Positions 47,248-59,100 of a stretch of 64,000 nucleotides of DNA are shown piece by piece; position 1 is the stretch's first letter; each line of letters begins with the position of its first letter. A program made the translations under genes and the position numbers. Source of the stretch: Takakia lepidozioides (taxonomy: Eukaryota; Streptophyta; Takakiopsida; Takakiales; Takakiaceae). The stretch is from contig CM060734.1 of the NCBI GenBank assembly GCA_030704615.1, forward strand, positions 54,638,042-54,702,041, written 5' to 3'. The notes under the pieces were generated by a model. That model was not told the origin of the DNA and searched no databases. It was given only the letters and a program-made list of their open reading frames with translations.

Positions 47248-50011
47248 CTAGTGTGACGGCTGTGGGTCTTTTCCACATCTCATGAGGGCATGAGTGAGCA
47301 TCATGTTACCACGGCGCAAAGTCTCAGCGGCACGACCCACCAAAGGAACTTTCACTGTTTTCCTGTTCCACAGTGGCTTGTTGTTCCACCTGTCACACCT
47401 CATGCTTTGTGAGATTTCACTGAGGAGAGAACATTTCAATACTTTCAGACTTCAATAAAATAAATTCTGCAGTTTTGGGAGATACTATCAATTTATTTTA
47501 TATTGAAGTCATGGAAAACATGAGTTATCAGAAGGTCAGGTATGCTCATCCACAACAATATGCAGCTAGCAAGATGATCCCATGATATGTAAGGTCAGAA
47601 AGGAAAGCTCACCAATCTTCATGGCGCACCACTTTCCCGTCTTCAACCTGCACCCAGAAGGGCCAATATCATTATATTAATAACGCACATGGGAGGCCTT
47701 TGGACAAAGTAGAAATACACCTTAGATCCCCCAATTTGTATGATATTCTGCCAAACATGAGGAATCGCTAAAAAGAAACCAGTATCTTCCCCTGGACTTG
47801 TAGGGGATGAGATAAGGAAATGTCTTGGCCCACTTGTCTGGGTAGCACCTGGAGATTGTTTCGAAACAATGGAACTTCTTCCGTATCCCTGTCGTAATCT
47901 GTGTGAGAATTGCCTTGGAAGTTTGCTCAAAACCCTCATGAGGGGGTTTTATCCTTAGTGGAAGGCACAACGGAAACCCCAAAGAGCTTCTGGGACAAGA
48001 ATGTATAACAACAAGAGAGAGAAAAAGAGGAAGTTATGTATTGTGTCCAAAGTGGGGCACATGAGAGAGATTGTACTCATAAGACGTTGTTTGCTGTAGC
48101 CTTGTGGCCATTGACCCCGCGCCCAGTTTGAGCGGGAACAAAAGGGACAGAACCTACCTCTGTCAGGGGCTGACGTTGGTAGTAAGACTTACCTCCATAT
48201 ATAGAATTAATCCGGGTTTTCCAGATATCCTCTAGAAATCCCTTCACACAAGCATCAATCTGCTGTGTGTGATTTGCCCAAAAACTAGGCCTCAGGAGGG
48301 CCTGGGCTTTTGGCTCAGCCTCGAGACTTTCAAAGTTGGTAAACAGGGGTACAGGCACAATTCCCTTAATAGATTTGAAGAGAGCGTCTCTTTGGTGAGA
48401 GAACCCCGGACAGTGTATCAGAAAATGAATACTGTCTTCAGATTGCCCACACAACGGGCAATTGCACTCTCCCTTTCCTCTCTGCTTCTGTTTGCTGTTC
48501 AAAGGTAGGCTTCCTGCCCTGAGTTTAAATTTCAGTCTAGTGCCGAGAGTGGGTAGACCCTTGAGGTCATCCAAGCCAGGTCCTTGAGGATCTCTTCTAC
48601 TCTTTTCTGCCAGGACTTAGCCTGTTTGACAGGGCGGTCCTGTTTCCAAGATATAGAGTCGATTAACTTAGGATATCTGGTGTTGGGCATATGTTGCAGC
48701 TGACCCCACCATCTGACCTTGAATTCATCTCGTCGGGAGCTTAAGGACGGAATGCCAAACTCACCCCGAACAGCCACATTGGCTGTTTTGGAGCATGCTG
48801 ACATACACTCCTTAAGCACCCCCACTTGAATGGATTCTAGAGACTTAGCCTGGTTGGAGTTATCAACCCATATAGCAGATCCGTACTCCAAGGCAGGTCT
48901 AATAACGCGACAAAGCATGGTTTTCTTAACCTCAGAGTTGACCCCTCTGCAGTGGAAAAATTTAGTGAGCCCCAGAGCTTTGCCCTTGCCAGTTTGAACA
49001 ACTTTCCGGATCTGTGCATCCCAATTACAATTGGAGGAGAACTCAACGCCCAGGTAAGTGTAGGAAGGGAGGACCGGGATCTCTTGGCTACCCCACTGCC
49101 ACTTAAGATCACTTCCTCCCTCTTCTCTGTCGTTGAATGCTACCACTGCACATTTGCTGACATTAGCCTCTAGCCCCCAAAGATCAAAGTATCTCTTCGC
49201 GCAATCAATCAACTCCTGGAGATTGGTTGGAGTCTCCCCTATGCCTGCGAAGTCATCCGCAAACATAAGGGCTGGTATGGTGGTATCACCCACCCTTAAC
49301 CCAAATCCCTCACTTTCCACATCATCGAGGAGTTGATTGATGAAAACATTGAAGAGCAGAGGGGAGAGAGTACATCCTTGAGCTACACCTTGGTCTATGT
49401 CAAAGAAGTTGGACTTCTGTCCGTTAACAGTGACACAGCTTTTGGTGTGAGCATACAAGTTGTGGACAACTCTCCACATCTTTCCCTTGATCCCACAAGA
49501 CCAGAGGCGGAACCATAGGCCATCTCTCCACTGTGTCATAAGCCTTTTTGACATCCAGGAAAAAAACATAAGTGGGTTTCCCTTCATTTTCCCTTCCCTG
49601 GATAATCTGGCTTAGAGTGAAGATATGATCCACACAGCCCCTGTTTCGCCGAAAGCCAGCTTGGCCTTCGTGGAAACAACCTCTAGACTCCAGATCAACC
49701 TCGAGACGAGTACTTGTAACTCTGCAGAATGTCATTGAGAAGCGTGATGCCACGGTAGTTCCCCGGTTCTTCTCTGTCACCCTTCTTGTATAGATTGACA
49801 ATGACCCCCTGTCGCCAGCGAAAGGGGATCATTTCAGTCTTCCAGATAAGGTTAAAGAGGAGAACTAGGGCCTCTATCATGGGATCACCACCGTGCTTGA
49901 TAAGCTCGTTGACAATACCATCAGGTCCACCAGCTTTATATCCATTTAAATGTTCAATTGCTTCCACAATCTCAGAAGAACTAATGGGAGCATTATAAGC
50001 CATTGAAATAT

Positions 50012-50102
<91 letters not shown>

Positions 50103-52834
50103 AAAATGCCATCAGATGCAATGCTTCACTGATTTCTAGATTGAATCTAACCCCCTAAAATTTCACAACATCACCAACACAGCCAGTCTAGAACAGAATG
50201 AGATTCGGTGCAGAAAACAGCTCTGGCGTGCTTAAGCAAAGAAGGACCTGTAATGTGATGAGGGACTTCATATCAATTGTCTTCCCGGCAACCTTATATC
50301 GTTGCAAGTTGTCAAGAGATATCTGTATCATTGACATTCCACGACAAAATTTGAACCCACGAGTACTGCTGCAACAGAAGTAAACAGACATGGTCCTTGC
50401 CCTTGATGGGCCATTCAAACCCGTAATTTTCCTCCCATCACAGACAGTGTCATGACCTCACGGATCTCAATGTTGGTTTTCCACCCACAAACGGTACGAA
50501 ACTTAAAATTACGTAGTGTTTGTGCACACCACCGACGATGCAGTGAAGGGGATGGTTAAGGGGATTGTTATTTTTATGATACAAATCATAACAATGCAGC
50601 ACTGAATAAACTCATTGTCCACCCTTCTTCTCTACCCAACCCCTTCTCTCTCACAAGTCTCCCTTGCAGATGCCTTGAGTCTCATGTTCTATTGCACATG
50701 GTACGAACAATAGAAAAAACAAATCATCTGTTCGATTGAGATATTAATCATTCTTGCACATATCATTTACTCTGTTGCTGACAATAGCTTATGGCCCTTG
50801 CTTTCAAAGTTTGAGTAGTGCAACATTTGTCTAGATTTAAAGAACCTTGCCAATGAAGAAGCCCACATGCACATCCCATATGCCTGAAAACAAAACAGAT
50901 ACCTGGCCAGAGCCTGGTGTTGTTTCCTCCTCTTTGACTGTATACTCCACCATTTGAGCCTCCTTGAATACCTGCCAGTAGAACCCTCTTATGTCTGTGA
51001 CCGCTGCTCTGTGATCAATTGCTCCACTCACTATTCACCTTGTCTATGAGGAAATGTGAAATGATGGTCATGAAAGGATGTATTTTTTCCCCCTCTTGAT
51101 CCCCATCCCCTGCTGTCCCTTCTCTGCTTGTGGCCACTTTTTGCTTTCGGAAAAGCAGGCCTAAAATACTACTCTTATGTCAATGAAAACCTCAAAGCAT
51201 CAACAAAAATTTGAAAGATTGAACACTAAAATGCAAAGAACAGAACTTACACCACCTTAGGAATGGAGTAGAATGCTGACTTTATTTGTTTCACACTGCA
51301 AACAAACACAACAGCTTGTAACGCATGAGAAGTCAGATGTGATAACCTGAACAAATTAGGCAGAACATTGATTGGATTGTTTTGGCTGCCAGAAAATCCA
51401 TCTGAATAATGGCCCATTGCATCCCACCTCAGTTCTCTCTCTCCATCTCTCCCCCTCTTCCATCTCTCTGTCGGTCTATCTGAATGAGGCACTTCATGTT
51501 GTGTATTTCTTGTTCTACATTGACCTGGGGGCCCTCGGGACTCCCTGTGGGCATTATAAAGGGTCATTCTTTCTATGTTCCAAATAAATATTTTCTTCCC
51601 TGTAATATCCCCGTAATATCAGTTGTGCGGGCAAGGTCTATGGCCACAAGACTACAACTTCTCAAATGATAAACATCCAACCTCTCGACATAAATTGTAT
51701 TGTTCATCATTGTACTTGTAATTGTTTCCTCAGTAAAAATGCCTTGAAGATAATTGAGAACTTGGTACCCATGAGCACTCATGAGAGGATCCTCGAAGGT
51801 GGCATTGGGAGCATAAACCTCAAAATCAACTGCTGTGGCAGTGCAGTTATATCTGCAAGCACCCAACCACACATTATTAAAGCTCCAACGTATGGTAACC
51901 TGAACAGTGGACATTGAGGCTTTCCACCTGAAAAGCTTCCTTTCGTTCACATGATGTTGCAGAACTCAGCATTTATGCAGTTGTGGGGAGGGAAAAAGAC
52001 AGAGAGAGAGACAGAAAGATGTATCCATGGTTAATCTCTGCGAATGTAAGCTATGCTGTATTATTGAGGGCTGTATATCTACCATGGAGTAGCTTACAAA
52101 TTGAGAATGTGGGGAATGATATTCATTCCAAGTCTCCCTAGCTCCTTGCTTTTGTCGACACTGTCCATTCCTGTCTTGGGCTCTGAGGTGGATGTCTCAC
52201 TGGAAACAGGCGGTGCTGACTCTCCTTTAGACGCCCCATAACAAGTCACTCAAGTTAGAGACGAAACTAATTCAATGACTAAACGATATTTCCCAAGTAA
52301 AGTGCTTCTTGGGGGCCCTTCATTACTTCAGTAGCATCTAATTTCTAATCCTCATAAGATTGTCCTGTAACTATCAGAAGTCCAGGACCCATAATTTGGC
52401 AAGGTGAGGCAGATGTGCATTTTCCAGTGATTCCATTCATTGTACATCTTCTAAGATCTCCTTCAACTGCACTCACCTCTAACACACACACAAACCCTTC
52501 CTTCCAAAAAGCCTAAGACATTGCAGTGATAACCTTCTCAAAAATACTACAAAATTTACTTTAGTCACATGATGGTGGGTATATCGAAATCCTCTCTCTC
52601 CCCCTCCCTCCCTCCCTCTCTCTCCACGATATATTTCATTTATAGGAACAAAAAGAATTGGTTGCCACGCTTACCAGCAACCCTATCAGCCATGGCGAAG
52701 GAGGCAGGGAGGTGTAGAGCGAGCACACCAAAAGGAAGGGAGAAGGATCTTCTCACAGGCCAGGCAACACCAGCAAATGCACGGGCCTGCAAGACCAACT
52801 TGAATGCAAACCGAGGACAGATGGACTTTTGCAC
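47248..52834 (-). CDS. NTF2-like (DUF2358-type) protein, probably plastid-targeted
   Basis: Eight minus-strand exons join in frame to 251 codons: 52834-52675, 52248-52098, 51852-51769, 51295-51256, 50971-50903, 50322-50248, 47647-47613, 47389-47248. Residues 1-50 are basic and hydrophobic without acidic residues, as in a transit peptide. The core is DFEVYAPNATFEDPLMSAHG, VKQIKSAFYSIPK, VFKEAQMVEYTVKEEETTPG, NLQRYKVAGKTIDMKSL and VEDGKVVRHEDW. The C-terminus is NNKPLWNRKTVKVPLVGR and MLTHALMRCGKDP. Plant proteins of this kind have an NTF2/SnoaL cone fold; no substrate is established. All junctions obey GT-AG and phase. A degraded LINE and a GA microsatellite occupy the intron between exons 6 and 7 (about 2.6 kb). 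The gene is divergent from SART1. Confidence 0.85.
48060..50010 (-). mobile_element. LINE remnant (reverse transcriptase) inside an intron of the NTF2-like gene
   Basis: Read on the minus strand from about 50003, this is a LINE reverse transcriptase: YKAGGPDGIVNELIKHGGDP, GFRRNRGCVDHIFTLSQII, the polymerase motif ALMFADDFAG (FADD for the usual YADD) and QGVAQGCTLSPLLFNVFI. The zinc motif CNCPLCGQSEDSIHFLIHC ends it. The frame breaks at least three times, near 49710, 49520 and 48570. At the last, about 54 residues present in the copy at 1393-1557 are deleted. It is 5' truncated and abuts a GA tract. It has the same orientation as the host gene and is close kin of the LINE at 1131-2215. Confidence 0.9.
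50013..50099. repeat. (GA)n microsatellite
   Basis: About 87 bases of pure GA repeat directly adjoin the 5' truncation point of the LINE remnant, within the same intron of the NTF2-like gene. Confidence 0.97.
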
Positions 52835-53134
52835 TTGCGAGGTGTGAAAGCGTACAGCACACTCATCAAAGCTTACTCGTCAAAGCGTGCGTACATCACT
52901 CTGCTTTTGCATCAAAAGTGCTTTGCTTTCGTGGCAGACGGTGAGTGCAGGGTGACTCGTGAGGATTCCGCTCAAGAAGAAGACGAAGGAGGCGACGACA
53001 GAGAGGAGCGAACGACAAATGAACGAACGAATGAGTGCAGCTGAGTGTTTTTAGGGTTGTTGTTCTCTTGTGAGTATTTTGTGGCGATGCTGGAGGGTTA
53101 AGTTTATTCCTTCTGATCTCTCCGCAAACGTACC
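52835..53134. promoter_or_regulatory. Compact divergent promoter between the NTF2-like gene and SART1
   Basis: Only 300 bases separate two ATG codons pointing away from each other, so both 5' UTRs and core promoters must fit here. An open frame continues across part of it, but it shows no domain. No TATA element is obvious. The AGCTTACTCGTCAAAGCGTGCG segment near 52870 contains a repeated CATCAAAG/CGTCAAAG motif. Confidence 0.6.
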
Positions 53135-56100
53135 ATGGGGCGCAGTGAGTCCATGGACTTGGTCGAGCATGATGCTAAGGAGAAGGAGAAGGAGAAGGAG
53201 AAAGAGCGTCGGAAGGCTCGTGAAAAAGAGAAGGATCGAATCAGAGAGAAGGAGAAGGAGAAGGAGCGGGATCGAGATCGAGAGCGCGACCGAGACAAGG
53301 AGAGAGGGAAGGAGAAGGGGGCAGAGAAAGAGAAGGACAGGAGTAGGGACAAGGGCCGAGAGAAAGAGAAGGAAAGAAGTAAGAACCGAGATAAGGATAA
53401 GGTTCACGAAAAGGATGGCGGCAATGCGAAGGAGAGGGACCAGGAATCTGAGTTGACAAAGAAAGACAAGCTGAAGGATTTGGAGCGCGAAAAGCACAGT
53501 GAAAAAGAGAAGGATCAGGGTTTAGAATTGAGAAGAAAAGAAAGAACAAAAGAGGCGGAGCGAGCTAAGGATAAGGACGCAGACAAACACAGTGAAAAGG
53601 AGAGGGATGAGGAGTTGGACATGAAGAAAAAAGATAGACCAAAGGAGTCGGAGCGAGCTAAGGACAGGGACGTAGACAGGCACACCGAAAAGGAGAGGGA
53701 CCGGGAGTTAGAGTCGAAGAAAAAAGAGAGATCGAAAGAGTCGGAGCGAGCAAAGGATAAGGACACAGACAAGCACGCCGAAAAGGAGAGGAACCAGGAT
53801 GTTGAGGCGAAGAAACGGGACAGATCAAAGGATTTGGAGCGAGCTAAGGTCAAGGACACAGATAAGCACACCGAAAAGGAGAGGGACCAGGAGTTGGAGT
53901 TGAGGAAAAAAGACAGGGTCAAGGAATTGGAGCGAGATAAGGACAAGGCAACAGATAAGCACACGGAAAACGAGAGGGACCAGGAGGTAGAGGTGAAGAA
54001 AAAAGAGAGATCAAAGGAGTTGGAGCGAGATAAAACTAAGGACAGAGAGAAGCACAGTGAAAAAGATAAGGCTATGGATAAAGAGAAAGAGAAACGTGAT
54101 CGGGAGAAAGAAAAAGAGAAAGAGAGAGAGAAGGAAAGGGAAAAGGAGAAGGCGAAGGAGAGAGAGAGAGAGAGGGAGCGGGAGAAGGAAAGAGAAAGGG
54201 AAAGGGAGAAGGACAGGGAGAGGCATCGGGCCCGGCAGAAAGAGCGAGAGAGGGACAGAGTACTGGAAAGAGAGAAGGACAGGGACAGAGATGGGGACAG
54301 GGAGAAGGAGAGAGAACATGATGGGGAGAAAAAGGATAGAGACAGAGAGAAGGATGATAAGGATAGTACACGAAAGGAATCTGATCAACCTCCAATCTCC
54401 GCTACTGAACTTGCAGAGCGTGTTTCCAGGTATGTTACCTTACCTTCCTCTCTAAATTGCTCACATTGAGAGGCACAGTTGCTCATGGTGCAAGGAATTT
54501 AGGGTTTCTTTCCTGGTTGCTGCATATCATCAATAACATTTGCTCATGTAAATGTAGTACAGGTTTTTGCTGGTTCCATTGTACTTCAACATGTTGTGTA
54601 CGTATGTTATACCCCATGTGGATCAGGCGATTGGCCCGAATCATGAAGGGAGTTGTATAGGGCACTTGAATGCAGAGATTGAACTACTGTATGCAAGTTG
54701 TGTCCTCTTCATTCACTTGCTCTTGCTGTTTTACATCATTTTCTCCAGGATGCAGGAGGAACGTAAAAAAGGTAATGCTGAACAGAGATCAGGGCGGAAA
54801 GCACCATCTGAGAAGCATGAGGAAGTTGATGATGTTGCCACCTGGGTCAACAAGAATAGGAAGCTTGAAGAGCAAAGGAAAATGGAGGAAAAGGGAAAAG
54901 CTGCACGCATGGCTAGGTTAATTGCGGAGCGGGTTAGTGCCCTGTTGCTCCACTATCTCTCTTAGTTGCACTGTTAGGATTTACAGGACGCTTCATCTTT
55001 GATTTCTTGAATGAAGCCTTACATCAGTAAAATTTATAACGAGGAGCAGTATTTTTACGGATTATGGAATATCTGCTTTGTGAGCTGCATCAATATCTAT
55101 CGTAGTTGACTGTGCCAGTAAGCTCACCTTAATGAGCGCATGTCCACATTCCCATCCTTGTCCTATGTATCCGGATATGTGATTTGTTGCATCATAAGTA
55201 ACTTGGCAACTCATAGCACCACTGCTGGTTGTTTTCAGGATAATGGAGACGAAGATGAAAGTGATGACGACCTCCGCCCCAGCGGATACGGGGGAAGTAA
55301 GTTGCAATTCTGTTCTTTGGGCTTTCATCTTATGGATGTAACAGAGGAGGACTGGTTGTCTCTCAGAACTGTTTAAGAGGCACCCAATCTATGGAACGGA
55401 TCTTTTTACGATTTCAATAGGTTGAAGTCCAATTGATGTTCACTGGTAGGTTCTGTGGCAGAGTGCTGAGCAGAGTTTTCCAACATCATCTTTGACTGAA
55501 TAACATCTAGGAGCCCCACGAAGGCCTGTGTTTAGATTGGGAAGTATCTGTTTGTTGTTGAACTTTAGTGTGTTATAAGTAGGGTTCTGGTCCTACCTCA
55601 AATTAAGAGAATCTGTGGAGAGCGGTTTCTGTGTAGAAGTACTGTTTTACTCCACTGCAATGTTGACACACTGGATATATCTGAAAGGATGGTAAACTGA
55701 TGGGCTTTCTGGGCATGGGATATATCATGTGTTTTGCAGAGGACCTGGCAGGCTTGAAAGTCCGACATGGCCTCGACAAAGTGATGGAAGGTGGGGCAGT
55801 GATGCTCACACTGAAAGACGCCAACATTCTTACTGACGGCGGTGTGAATGAAGGTAAGATTACTCTGAATACTCTTCCATACTGGATTTGTTACCCCTCA
55901 GAAAGTAGGACAGGGAGGTATGGGTGATTCCATTGGTTGTGGTGGAACATTTCTTGCTACTTTAAGTTTTCCTGGTGGTGTTCACTCAAGACATAGATGG
56001 AACTGTGGGGAATCAACTCATTGGAATCTTAGTCTTGAAGTTTGTCAGGAGAGGATTTATATGGACTTTTTAAGTCAGGGTAGAATCTACATTTGAGGGT

Positions 56101-59100
56101 ATTTCCAATCTTGGGATTGTTTTCAATAACAACAGGGGCCTCCCTACTGATATGACAGCCATCTCACCTACATGCAGCAGGAGATGAATTTTTTGTGGTT
56201 GTTTGTCAGTTAGAGTTAAGATCCTAGTGATTTACTTTCATGTACCAGTCTGGAAGCAAAGAAGAACGTGATCATAATCAGGATTCCAAATGTCATCATG
56301 GAGCATGTTCTGCATGTCTAAGGAACCATGAAGGTGGTTGCTGTGCGCAGTCATCAGAGTGTGTTGTCTGCAAGTGCTGTGGATCAGCTTTGTTCAGAAT
56401 AGGTCTCCAGCTTTGTATTGATGGGTTGTTCCCTGCCTGTCCTAGTGTTGCGATGTAGGTTAGAAGCGCTCATCATGGGTTAGTAATATAGTGACAGTAA
56501 GTTCCATGGTTTTTGTCTTGTTGTGCTGGTTAGGGTCTTATTCAAATGCTCTCCACCTGATCTATGTACTGTTTTGCTAGCTGGCAACTTCTACATTTGA
56601 GTCTGCTCAGTTATTGAAAATGGAGTTGAAAATTTGGGGTTCATTTCTCACATGTCGTGTACCCTGCTTCTACTATTGTTTCTTTCCTGTGAGAGTAATT
56701 TAGCCTCTAATCGTCGCTCACACCCTACTGTATTGTGGCTCAAAATCTTTCCCAAAATGTGTGCACCACAACAGTTGCTTGCACCATAATGTGTGTTTCT
56801 ACCCTACCTGGTAAGACTCTGCAGTCCTTCTCTGAATGGGCCTACTGATGTGTTGGATACTCTTTTTTTGTGTCTTGTTTAGACATGGATGAACTGGAGA
56901 ACGTTGAGCTTTCTCAGCAGCAAATTCGTGAAGATGCCTACAAAGCCGCCAAAAAAGGGCCTGGGAAATATGAGGATAAGTATGCCCTTGAACATGTGTT
57001 GGAGTGTAGGCTTTCAGTTTACTGGAGGTGCATGTTGTTGCTGATGTTACTGAAACCTTTTTTTTGGTGCTATTGAAATTGTCCTAACTTGGCACAATCA
57101 TGATACATCGTTAGTTATCATTTGTGTTGGGGTTTTTAGTGCCTTGTGTTGGTCTGTCTTACAGGTTTGACAATGATATTTCGGGCCTACAAACAATCCT
57201 TCCACAGTATGATGATGCCGTAAAGGATGAGGTAAAGTCAGGGGCTGCTGATCTTGAACTTGGTGTTGGTGACCAAGGAATGTAAAGCTTGAACAGTTAA
57301 AAAATTTCAAACGTCTAGGTCAGTTTACTAAGTAACGAGCCCACTACTGAGATCTATGCTTATGTGAAGACATACCCAAGAGACTGCTTGCATTTTGATG
57401 CTCATCTCTTCCCTTCACTTTTCTCATACTCAGGTTGTACTGAAATTCTGAAGGAGATGACCAGCTAGTTTTTCATTTGGAGTTTGCTGGCTGGCTTGGA
57501 GCAGTCTTTCTTAGGCTTTTTAGGGGCAACTTTGGAGTGTGGTAGATGGACATTTTGTGTTTTCAAGAGTAAATGGTCATGAGATGAGATACCAAACAAA
57601 CCAGCTCATCCTTCCAGCTACCCCATTTTTGTTCCTAAATGCAGGTCTTGCAAGCATAATGTGTTCTATTGAGGTTGATTAAGATCTGGTTTACTGCAGG
57701 GTGTTGTCTTGGATGATACAGGAGGTCTCAATGAGGAGAGCAGGAAAAGACTGGAAGAGGTAATCTCTTCACAAGAGAACGATAGGTTGTACAAGTGGGA
57801 TCTATGCTTGAAATTTATGGGATATATTCCAACCGATGAAGAGTGTTGACTCAAGGTAACATGGTGGCTATTACTGCTCCTGCATTGTGTAAGGAGGATG
57901 CTGGTTATACACTGTAGTTGAGCTCTATGTGCTTTATCGGATGCATGCCGATCCAGGTGAGGACTAATGGATGGGTAAGTCTCCTTGAAGCTCTCTTTGA
58001 CCCATTTATAAGCCTTTGAAGTGGTATCAAGGAAACTGGGACAAGAGATTCTGCTCCATTATATTGTTTTTCCAAGCAAGTGCTGTTTTCCCGTGCAGGT
58101 CCGTCGAAGGCTGCAGGTTTCAGCCATGGGAGACCGTCCAATGGAGTCTCTTGACACTGGACCCACAAGTGTGGCATCTGATTACTTCTCACATGAAGAG
58201 ATGCTACAGTTTAAGAAACCAAAGAAGAAGAAGAAGCTACGCAAGAAGGACAAATTAGACCTGGATGCCCTTGAAGCTGAGGCATTGGCCTCAGGTATAG
58301 GCACTGGAGACCTGGGCTCCAGAAACTCTGCAGCACGCAGGACAGCAAGGCACCAGGATGCAAAAGCAGAGGGGGATTCAAAGAAGGCCGCTTATGAGAA
58401 TGCCCTCTCAAAAGCTGTCGATGCTTCTAGAGCTCTGAGGGAAGTCAGCACTGTTGGGGCAATGGATATTGACAAGGATGAAGAAATCCCTGTGTTTGGG
58501 GTGGAAGAAGATGAGGACCTTTATAAATCGGAAGAAAGGTCACGACAAGCTGCCTTGAAGAAGCAACCTGAGAGTGTGGCTGGTCCCCAGGTAGTTGCGG
58601 CTCGGTTGCTGGCCCTTGTGCAGCAGTCTGGAGAGGGTGGCCAAGCGCCAGGTAGTGGGGAGGTTGAGGAGGGCAAGCTTGTGTTCAGTGACACAGGGGA
58701 GTTTTGCCGGAGCTTGCAGCTTGATGAAGGCAATTGAATTTGACCCGTTGCCCCACAGCTGTTGTGTCAATTAATTTTGAGTGTTGGGATTCTTGTTTTG
58801 GTGTTGCCGAGTGATACAGACACTTTCACAATATATAGGTAGGAGGTCTAGATTCAGTTCATTTACCTTTCACGCCAATAGAAAATCAGTAGCTAAGGTT
58901 GTTCCTTTTTGTTTTGGTATTCTCCAGCTATAACTCGAAGGGCTGGGCCCAAAGATGCATTTGGGGAAGACGACGAAGAAGCTCCAGCAGCAGCTAAGGA
59001 CGAAGAGGCCCCTAAAGCAGTGGGAGGGGGAGGGGGAGGGGGATGGACAGAGGTCAAGGACGTAGAGATGACCGAAGCTCGAGGGGAGGTAGAGAAAGAA

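Noticed and set aside
53051-54395. Ser/Leu/Pro-rich antisense frames
   Set aside because: They are shadows of the charged repeats in SART1 exon 1, with no splice context or motif.
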